Assembly (NCBI GenBank): GCA_026693065.1
Contig: JAPLNA010000215.1
Span: forward strand, 4,176 to 37,416
DNA length: 33,241 nt
Source: Planctomycetota bacterium
GTDB lineage: Bacteria > Planctomycetota > Phycisphaerae > SM23-33
Direction of reading: 5' to 3'
Part shown: one piece after another, positions 23,561 to 33,241 of the stretch
Numbering within the stretch: position 1 is the first letter of the stretch
How the letters are laid out: every line of letters begins with the position of its first letter
Notes under the pieces: model-generated
Told to the model about the DNA's origin: nothing
The model's database searches: none
What the model saw: the letters and a program-made list of their open reading frames with translations, nothing else
Program-made: the position numbers and the translations under genes

Positions 23561-24754
23561 CTAGGCAGGTGGCTCGGTGATTTGTGCGTCGGAAATCGCA
23601 TTAACTTTTTCGCCCTCCTCCGCCACGGGCGGGACGTTGAATCTCTTGCCCGCCGCCAGCACGCCCACCGCCCCCAGCAGGGGGGCCAACGCGTAGGCGC
23701 CGTAAAGCGTGGTGTAGCCGGCGTACTTGAGGATCAACCCGCCGGCCGTGCTGCCCACCCACAGGGGCAAGCTGATCGCCAGCGACATGTACAGGGCCAT
23801 CGCCAGCCCCCGCCGCCCGGGCGGGACCTTCCGCCGCAGGAACTCGATGGACGCCGCGTGCCGCAGCCCGAAGACCGGCGCGTGCAGGACCTGGATCGGC
23901 AGGGCCACCGCGGCGAAGGGGAATAGCGCGTACGTCCCGATCCGCACCGTGACGGCCAGCGAGGCGAAAAAGAGCATCGCGCCGATGCCCATCTTTCGCA
24001 CGAACCATCCGCCCAGGAACAGGAAGGGGATCTCGGCGGCTGAGCCGATCGCCCACGTCCACGCCCCGCGCGGGAGTTTGAGCACGTCGGCGGCGTAGTT
24101 GGTGAAGAACGAGTAATGGGCTGACATGCCCAGTTGGTGCATCGCCCCGACGAAGAGGAACAGGTAGAAGACGGCGTCGAAATGGGTGCCCCGGGCGGCC
24201 GGCTGCGAGTCGGGGGAGTGGCGGCGGCGGTCGGGCGTGCCCAGGGAAGTCGCGACGAACAACCCCGCGCCCAGCAGCATGGCCGTCAGCATGGATTTGG
24301 GGGACTGCTCGTCGATCAGCCCCGACCCGCCCGCGGCGGCCAGCACGAGCACGAACCCGACGCTCCCCCAGATCCGCACCCGCCCATACGTGTGGGCCGG
24401 ATCGGGCAGCTCGTTGGCCGCCAGCGTGTCGGTCAGGGGGATGAACATGGCGGTCGTCAGTCCGATGCCCAGCAGGAGGCCCGCCGCCAGCCAGGGCGAG
24501 TCCGTCGCCGCCAGGACGGGCAGCAGGGCGGCGGCCAGGAGGGTGCAGACGACCATCGTGCGTTTCCGCCCGACGCGGTCGGCGAGGGCGCCCAGGAAGG
24601 CCGGCCCGCAGGCGCCCAGGGCCATCACGCCCAGGAGGGCGCCGTTCTCGGCCTCGGAGAACCCCTTGGCCCGGAGGAACCGCTGCATGTAGGGCGCGAT
24701 CGTCCCGAGCAGGGCGAAGAGGGCGAAGTATTGGAAAGAGAATCGCGTTTTCAC
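23561..24754 (-). CDS. Major facilitator superfamily transporter (MFS_1-like)
   Basis: A 397-residue membrane protein with about 12 hydrophobic helices. The loop between helices 2 and 3 carries the MFS motif as LGALADRVGRKRTMVV. The N-terminus (SFQYFALFALLGTIAPYMQRFL) and the central FFTNYAADVLKLP resemble the nucleoside-H+ symporter and 3-phenylpropionate (HcaT) permease-like branch of MFS. The substrate is unknown. A long cytoplasmic loop lies between helices 6 and 7 (RRRHSPDSQPAARG). The C-terminal tail is hydrophilic. It lies upstream of rubrerythrin on the same strand but 69 bases away, and no functional link is evident. Confidence 0.88.
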   Translation of the reverse strand: MKTRFSFQYFALFALLGTIAPYMQRFLRAKGFSEAENGALLGVMALGACGPAFLGALADRVGRKRTMVVCTLLAAALLPVLAATDSPWLAAGLLLGIGLTTAMFIPLTDTLAANELPDPAHTYGRVRIWGSVGFVLVLAAAGGSGLIDEQSPKSMLTAMLLGAGLFVATSLGTPDRRRHSPDSQPAARGTHFDAVFYLFLFVGAMHQLGMSAHYSFFTNYAADVLKLPRGAWTWAIGSAAEIPFLFLGGWFVRKMGIGAMLFFASLAVTVRIGTYALFPFAAVALPIQVLHAPVFGLRHAASIEFLRRKVPPGRRGLAMALYMSLAISLPLWVGSTAGGLILKYAGYTTLYGAYALAPLLGAVGVLAAGKRFNVPPVAEEGEKVNAISDAQITEPPA

Positions 24755-25073
24755 GGTATCGCTCGTCGGAGCCCGCCGTCAGCGGGTCGGGGCAACATAC
24801 TGCCCCCGGCGACGCGGAGCAAACGGAATCCGGGGCGGGGGGCTTTCGGGCGAGGCCGTTCTTCATGACATCAGAAACCCAGAGCGGGTGCCCCGACCGG
24901 GCGCCTCGACCGGGTGCCGTGGCTCGCGGCGCAGCCGCAACCACGTTCTGCCGACCCGCCCGGGCATGAAGACGTGGTTGCGGCTGCGCCGCGAACCACG
25001 GCACCCGGCGAATCTAATCCCCCTCGGGGCTTTTGGGTGGACTTTGTCCCGCCCGGCGCGAATACTTCCCGGT
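24755..25073. other. Intergenic region between divergent MFS and ferritin-like genes
   Basis: A 319-base stretch with no supportable gene. It must hold the promoters for the MFS gene (leftward) and the ferritin-like gene (rightward), but I see no convincing sigma70 pair. Two near-identical direct repeats CGACCGGGCGCC and CGACCGGGTGCC (24895-24918) run into the long inverted repeat described separately. Confidence 0.6.
24910..25008. repeat. 37-bp inverted repeat with 25-base loop
   Basis: The left arm 24910-24946 and right arm 24972-25008 are reverse complements with a single mismatch (a C/T difference in the TGGCTCGCGG part). The arms start CCGGGTGCCGTGG and end AACCACGT, and are separated by 25 bases. 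The right arm ends 65 bases before the ferritin-like gene start. No U-tract follows, and the position upstream of divergent genes argues against a simple terminator. Palindromic dispersed repeat is the likeliest class. Confidence 0.9.
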
Positions 25074-25559
25074 ATGGGAATCCGCCTGAACATCAGCGAT
25101 CTGTTCGACATGGCCATCCAGGTCGAAAAGGACGCCCAGGCCTTCTTCAAGGGCGCCGCCTCGTTCTACGCCAGCCCGCAGGCGAGGCAGATGCTGCTGG
25201 ACCTGGCGACCATGGAGGCCGAGCACGAGGCGATCTTCGGCGTTCTTAAAGACCGCATCGTCTCCGAAGGCCGGGGCGGCGCCCCCGCCGGCAGCCCCGA
25301 CGTCCCCGGCGTGCCCCTGATCGCCGCGGGCGTATTCGTCAACGGAATCCAGGGCGACCTGGCCAAGCAATTCACCGGCCGCGAAAAACCCCACGAAATC
25401 GTCCGCCGCGCCATCCAATTCGAAAAAGACACCATCGTCTTCCTCGTGGACCTGAAAGCCTTCCTGAACGACCCCGCCGACAAAGCCCACGTCGACACGA
25501 TCATCCGCGAAGAGCTCGGCCACGTCGTCAAACTCGTCGGCCACCTGGGCCAAACCTGA
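25074..25559 (+). CDS. Ferritin-like diiron protein (rubrerythrin-type, no rubredoxin domain)
   Basis: A 161-residue four-helix-bundle protein. Likely diiron ligands appear in order: AIQVEKDAQAFF, MEAEHEAIFGVL (ExxH), AIQFEKDTIVFL and REELGHVVKLVGHL (ExxH), the spacing seen in rubrerythrin/ferritin-like proteins. The middle (SEGRGGAPAGSPDVPG) is a flexible insert. It lacks the cysteine pairs of a rubredoxin domain. Such proteins act in iron or peroxide handling, which fits the nearby rubrerythrin. The frame is open upstream through the inverted repeat, but the ATG at 25074 starts the recognisable fold and is chosen. No Shine-Dalgarno sequence is evident, so expression may be leaderless or the leader structured. 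Confidence 0.85.
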   Translation: MGIRLNISDLFDMAIQVEKDAQAFFKGAASFYASPQARQMLLDLATMEAEHEAIFGVLKDRIVSEGRGGAPAGSPDVPGVPLIAAGVFVNGIQGDLAKQFTGREKPHEIVRRAIQFEKDTIVFLVDLKAFLNDPADKAHVDTIIREELGHVVKLVGHLGQT

Positions 25560-25587
25560 CGACCCGCCCAGCCGCCAAGAGGTGTTC

Positions 25588-25865
25588 ATGCGTATGCTGC
25601 GAACCATTACTGCGGGGACCGCACTGCGGGGGTCGTTTGTGATGCTGGTCCTGGTCTGGATAGTGTGGTTGCCCTTGTTTTGTGTATAGGATCGGTAGTG
25701 CTCGATGGTGTTGCTCTCGTAAGAACTATCATGGCGGCAAAATCCGAGCGTCCCGGGCAGACGGTTGTGTTGTGCGTCGTATCCTCCGCATTGGCGTTGA
25801 TCTCTTGTGCGATGTTCTACGTAGTGCTAGTGAGCCTAAGCTACGCGATGCACCCGAGGCCATAA
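25588..25865 (+). CDS. Possible small membrane protein, split across two frames
   Basis: Two small overlapping frames may belong together. The first (25588-25689, 33 residues) gives a hydrophobic peptide with RGSFVMLVLVWIVWLPLF. The second (25665-25865, 66 residues from a GTG) gives two hydrophobic segments, LVLCIGSVVLDGVALV and VVLCVVSSALALISCAMFYV, around a polar loop AAKSERPGQ. A one-base slip near 25680 (a TTGTTTTG stretch) would join them into about 90 residues with two or three membrane helices. Codon use is less GC-rich than in neighbouring genes. AAGAGGTG precedes the first ATG at a suitable distance. I do not recognise a family, and the stretch may be non-coding. Confidence 0.35.
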
Positions 25866-26016
25866 GACGCCACCACACGACGACCGCGGGGGACCCGGGC
25901 GGCGGTTCCCCCGGACCCATTCCCCGGCCAACACACGCCAGAACCACGGCACGTTCGATCTGCGCGCGACTTATCTTTCCGGTCCCTGGGGGGGTGTGGG
26001 CCGGGAAGAGGGGCCC

Positions 26017-26042
26017 GGGGAGAGCGTCCGCACGCTCTCCCC
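26017..26042. terminator. Strong hairpin, terminator-like
   Basis: GGGGAGAGCGT (26017-26027) and ACGCTCTCCCC (26032-26042) form a perfect 11-bp stem with loop CCGC, followed on the plus strand by GTGTTT. The stem is stable, but the U-tract is weak. It could end transcription coming from the ferritin-like or small membrane gene. Confidence 0.45.
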
Positions 26043-26165
26043 GTGTTTCGGTCGGACCAGGAATCAGGGGGACACCTACCGCGTACCCCGGAACCGTTCG
26101 GTCCAGCGGGATATCCCATCGGGTGTCATCGAGCCATGGAGGCGCCTATATTCATCGAACGACAT

Positions 26166-26184
26166 CCCCCCGCGGTGCGGGGGG
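26166..26184. terminator. Short GC hairpin
   Basis: CCCCCCGC (26166-26173) pairs with GCGGGGGG (26177-26184) around a GGT loop and is followed by CTTGTTGT. This is a compact stem with a T-rich but interrupted tail on the plus strand. It could be a rho-independent terminator or a REP-like palindrome. Confidence 0.4.
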
Positions 26185-26292
26185 CTTGTTGTGGAATCTC
26201 CCCGTTCGGTTCGGTTGGCGGATTGCGATTCGAGACGTTCGGGGACGAAAGAAGAAGTAGACACGCAGGAGAGAGGGAAGGAAGAAGCCGGA

Positions 26293-26314
26293 CATGGTCA
26301 CTGAAGTGACCATG
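26293..26314. terminator. Perfect 10-bp palindrome beyond the purF stop
   Basis: CATGGTCACT (26293-26302) and AGTGACCATG (26305-26314) are exact reverse complements around GA. The site is 27 bases beyond the purF stop on the minus strand. It lacks a U-tract; it may be a 3'-end stabilising hairpin or a dyad protein-binding site. Confidence 0.45.
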
Positions 26315-26341
26315 CCGAGGGGAACACTGGGATTACTGGGA

Positions 26342-27913
26342 TCACTCGTAGGTTCGCCCGGCCAGGCCGGCTTTGGCGCGGCGGCGGGCGACGCGGATGA
26401 GGGCCTCGCCGGAGCGGGTGGGGTATTGGCCGGTGACGCAGCCCTTGCAGAGCGAGTCGCCGTCGATGCCCAGGCAGGGGCCCAGGTCGGAAACGGCCAG
26501 GTAGCGGAGGCTGTTGATCTTGAGGGCCTTGGCCATCTGGGCGAGCATGGCCGGCGAGGGGTCGCCGGTGTAGCCGCGGGGGCAGAAGGGCGGGGCGAAC
26601 AGCTCGCCCAGGGTGGACATGTCGATGCCGTAGAAGCAGGGCGAGACGATCGGCGGACAGGCCACGCGGACGTGGATCTCCTTGGCCCCGCCGCGATGGC
26701 GGATCTGATCGGCCAGCATGGCCAGCGTGGTCGAGCGGACGATGGAGTCCTCGACGAGGAAGACGCGTTTGCCGCTCAGGACGGCCGGCAGGGGGGTGTA
26801 CTTGCTGCGGGCCGTCCGCTTGCGGGTGATGCTCGGCTCGATGAACGACCGCCCGACGTAGCGGTTGCGAATCAGGCCTTCGACGGAGGGGATACCCTTG
26901 GCGAAGGCGAAGGCGTCGGCGGCGGCTTTGGCGGTGTCGGGGACGGGGACGACGATGCAGCGGTCGTCCATGGTTTCGGTTTCCTGGGCGGCGAGGCGTC
27001 GCCCGGCGACGGCGCGGGTGAGGTAGACGCTGGATTTAGCGATGGAACTGGCGACGTTGGAGAAGTAGACCCACTCGAAGAAGCAGTGGGCGTGGCGTCG
27101 CCGGGGGGCGAAGCGTTCGGTGCGGAGGCGCCCCTTCTCCACGATGAGCATCTCGCCGGGGGCCAGGTCGTGGATCTCCGTGAAGCCCAGGTTGCTCAGG
27201 GCGACGGACTCACTGGCCGCGGCGAGGAAGCGGCCCTGGACGGCGTAGCTGAGCGGGCGGAAGCCCAGCGGGTCGCGGGCGATGAACATCCGCCCCATGG
27301 CGTCGAGGAAGCTGATGTTGTACGCCCCATCGCAGATGCGGGCGAGGTAGGCCATCACCTTGACCAGGGGCACCGGCTTGTCGCCGCGGAGGCGGTAGGC
27401 CAGGGCGTGCATGAACATCTCAGTGTCGGTGTCGAGGGTGAAGTGGTAGTGCTGGCGGGCCAGCAGGCGGGCGCGAAGCTCGGCATAGTTGGCGAGATTG
27501 CCGTTGAAGGCGAAGGTGAACCACTTCCACAGCCGCCCGTGGTGGCGTTCGAAGGGCTGGGCGTATCGGACGTCGTCGGCCCCGCAGGTGGCGTAGCGGG
27601 TGTGCCCGATGACGGCCGGGCCGGCGAAGCGCGTCATGATGGCCGCGTGCTTGGCCGGGTGCGCCATGCGGAAGGCCTCGATGACCGTGCCGACGTCCTT
27701 GTGGGTGTCGATGAGCTGGACGCGGGCGGGATTGAAGCTGGAGAGCCCGGCCGCCAGTTGCCCCCGGTTCTGGAGGTCCAGAAGGATCTGGGGCATGAGG
27801 GCGACGACGTTGCCGTCGACGACGGACTGTTCGGCCGGGCCTGACGGCGCCGCCGGCCGCGACAACCAATACATGGCGGCGATGCCGCACTCGTGATGAA
27901 GATCCTCGCTCAT
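26342..27913 (-). CDS. purF: Amidophosphoribosyltransferase
   Basis: PurF transfers ammonia from glutamine to PRPP, the first committed step of purine synthesis. The 523-residue protein has a short propeptide (MSEDLHHE) and then the nucleophile Cys9 in ECGIAAMYW. The glutaminase domain shows GHTRYATCG and FNGNLANYAELRA. The phosphoribosyltransferase domain carries VFLVEDSIVRSTT, the PRPP loop; the usual form reads SIVRGTT. Cysteines near residues 277, 425, 489 and 492 (HAHCFFEW, SPCFYGID and LCKGC) correspond to the Fe-S cluster ligands of Bacillus-type PurF, so this should be the oxygen-sensitive cluster type. The ATG at 27911-27913 has AGGAGA directly before it. It is divergent from gltB. 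Confidence 0.93.
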   Translation of the reverse strand: MSEDLHHECGIAAMYWLSRPAAPSGPAEQSVVDGNVVALMPQILLDLQNRGQLAAGLSSFNPARVQLIDTHKDVGTVIEAFRMAHPAKHAAIMTRFAGPAVIGHTRYATCGADDVRYAQPFERHHGRLWKWFTFAFNGNLANYAELRARLLARQHYHFTLDTDTEMFMHALAYRLRGDKPVPLVKVMAYLARICDGAYNISFLDAMGRMFIARDPLGFRPLSYAVQGRFLAAASESVALSNLGFTEIHDLAPGEMLIVEKGRLRTERFAPRRRHAHCFFEWVYFSNVASSIAKSSVYLTRAVAGRRLAAQETETMDDRCIVVPVPDTAKAAADAFAFAKGIPSVEGLIRNRYVGRSFIEPSITRKRTARSKYTPLPAVLSGKRVFLVEDSIVRSTTLAMLADQIRHRGGAKEIHVRVACPPIVSPCFYGIDMSTLGELFAPPFCPRGYTGDPSPAMLAQMAKALKINSLRYLAVSDLGPCLGIDGDSLCKGCVTGQYPTRSGEALIRVARRRAKAGLAGRTYE

Positions 27914-27928
27914 TCTCCTGAGTATAAC

Positions 27929-27942
27929 GAGCCGGCCGGCTC
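27929..27942. promoter_or_regulatory. Perfect 14-bp palindrome in the purF-gltB promoter gap
   Basis: GAGCCGGCCGGCTC is fully self-complementary and lies 16-29 bases upstream of the purF start in the 175-base divergent gap. On the minus strand it is followed closely by TATACT (a good -10-like hexamer about 10 bases from the ATG). It may be an operator for purF, but short GC palindromes arise by chance in such DNA. Confidence 0.3.
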
Positions 27943-28088
27943 AACGCCAGAGGATCGACGATCAGGGGTCGTAATACGCGATATTAGCGGATGAGTTCTG
28001 TTTATGGGTGCGGGAAGGGGGGCCAATGGCCTAGAATGGCGAAAAGGCCCCGGCCCGACCGCCGGAGGCGAGGAGTAACCGCCAGACG

Positions 28089-32631
<4,543 letters not shown>

Positions 32632-32639
<8 letters not shown>

Positions 32640-33241
32640 GCCCACCGGCTTTATCGAATACGGGCGGGAAGAATCGCCCCATCGGGACGTGCAGGAGCGA
32701 GTGAAGGATTACTTCGAGGTCTGCCTGGCCCCCACGGAGGAAGTCCTTCGCCGCCAGGCGGCGCGGTGCATGGACTGCGGCATTCCGTTCTGTCACGGCT
32801 GCGGGTGCCCGCTGGGCAATCGAATCCCCGAGTTCAACGACCTGGTCTACCAGGGGCGATGGCGGGAGGCGTGCGAGGTGCTGCACGCGACGAACAACTT
32901 CCCGGAGATCACCGGGCGGCTGTGCCCGGCCCCGTGCGAGGCCTCGTGCACGCTGAACATCGGCGCCGAGCCGGTGACGATCCGCGAGATCGAGTTGCAG
33001 ATCGTCGAGCGGGGCTTCGAGGAAGGCTGGATCGTCCCGCAGCCGTCGGCGCGGAAGACGAACCAACGCGTCGCGGTGGTGGGGTCGGGCCCGGCGGGGC
33101 TGGCCGCGGCGCAGCAACTGGCCCGGGCGGGCCATAGCGTCGTCGTCTTCGAAAAAGACCCCGCCCTCGGCGGGCTGATGCGGTACGGCATCCCCGATTT
33201 CAAACTCGCCAAAGACGTCCTGGACCGCCGCCTCGAGCAGA
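32632..33241 (+). CDS. gltD: Glutamate synthase small (beta) subunit, 5' part (cut by window end)
   Basis: The GTG at 32632 has GAGGAG upstream and overlaps the gltB stop by 8 bases, as usual for a gltBD operon. About 203 residues are visible. The N-terminus reads [13 protein letters not shown], then the cysteine-rich region that binds the 4Fe-4S clusters: [20 protein letters not shown] and [13 protein letters not shown]. The first dinucleotide-binding motif follows, [21 protein letters not shown], then [15 protein letters not shown]. GltD takes electrons from NAD(P)H and passes them to GltB. The C-terminal half lies beyond the window. No damage is seen in the visible part. Confidence 0.96.

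Larger units (their letters stand above)
25866..26341. other. Gene-poor region with hairpins
   Basis: No supportable gene. Short open frames here show no domain or sensible composition. The region contains three hairpins listed separately and G/C-rich strings (GGGCGGCGG, GGGGGGGTGTGGG). It lies between the small membrane ORF and the convergent purF stop, so it probably holds 3'-end structures. It may also be the relic of a degraded gene. Confidence 0.5.

Noticed and set aside
26294-27844. A plus-strand open frame of about 516 codons opposite purF
   Set aside because: Gly/Ala/Val/Glu-rich shadow translation. purF on the minus strand has all its catalytic motifs.

Overview
The window is GC-rich (visibly well above 60%), densely coded and bacterial. 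Several starts are GTG. The gene families point to the phylum Planctomycetota, possibly a Phycisphaerae-like lineage. The main grounds are a long MoxR/DUF58/BatA-like/VWA operon that opens with a prenyltransferase-repeat protein and ends with an NPCBM-domain protein, an arrangement I associate with that phylum. This assignment is an inference from gene content, not a database match. Rubrerythrin, rubredoxin-type domains and a second ferritin-like protein suggest an anaerobic or microaerophilic lifestyle.

Layout. 1-3562: the 3' end of a metallo-beta-lactamase-fold hydrolase, a minus-strand pair (TspO, then a PPOX-like flavin-fold protein), and a plus-strand cofactor pair (nadC, birA). 3746-20085: one long co-directional gene set. 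It holds a prenyltransferase/squalene-oxidase-repeat protein, MoxR AAA+ ATPase, a DUF1287 lipoprotein-like protein, DUF58, a BatA-like VWA protein, a second VWA/GATase-like membrane protein, a large DUF4175-like membrane protein, a secreted coiled-coil protein, a TPR-like secreted protein and an NPCBM-domain protein. 20210-24754: minus-strand genes for a Gfo/Idh/MocA oxidoreductase, an NAD(P)H:rubredoxin-type oxidoreductase with two N-terminal rubredoxin-like domains, rubrerythrin and an MFS transporter. 25074-25559: a small ferritin-like diiron protein. 25560-26341: a gene-poor stretch with hairpins and perhaps one small membrane protein. 26342-33241: nitrogen metabolism, with purF (minus) divergent from gltB-gltD (plus, gltD cut by the window end).

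How the genes work together. In known systems MoxR ATPases act with DUF58 and VWA/BatA-type proteins as envelope-associated chaperone or maturation complexes. Here the set carries extra membrane, coiled-coil, TPR and carbohydrate-binding proteins, plus a DUF1287 protein between moxR and DUF58. Rubrerythrin and the double-rubredoxin oxidoreductase form a likely NAD(P)H-driven peroxide-detoxifying pair. gltB/gltD supply glutamate, and purF consumes glutamine.

What stands out. (1) Three genes of the MoxR operon are broken in reading frame: moxR near 5125 with about 15 codons missing right after the P-loop, the second VWA gene near 10704 where an 18-codon membrane segment appears twice in different frames, and the coiled-coil gene near 16920. 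Either the operon is damaged or the assembly is. (2) Seven-base (heptamer) repeats sit within a few bases of stop codons: a 9-unit tandem array at 5960-6022, and three related long hairpin elements built of ATTGCCG-type heptamers at 7713-7829, 20090-20198 and 21336-21435. The last two bracket the Gfo/Idh/MocA gene. (3) A 37-bp near-perfect inverted repeat lies upstream of the ferritin-like gene. I see no tRNA, rRNA, CRISPR array or transposase.
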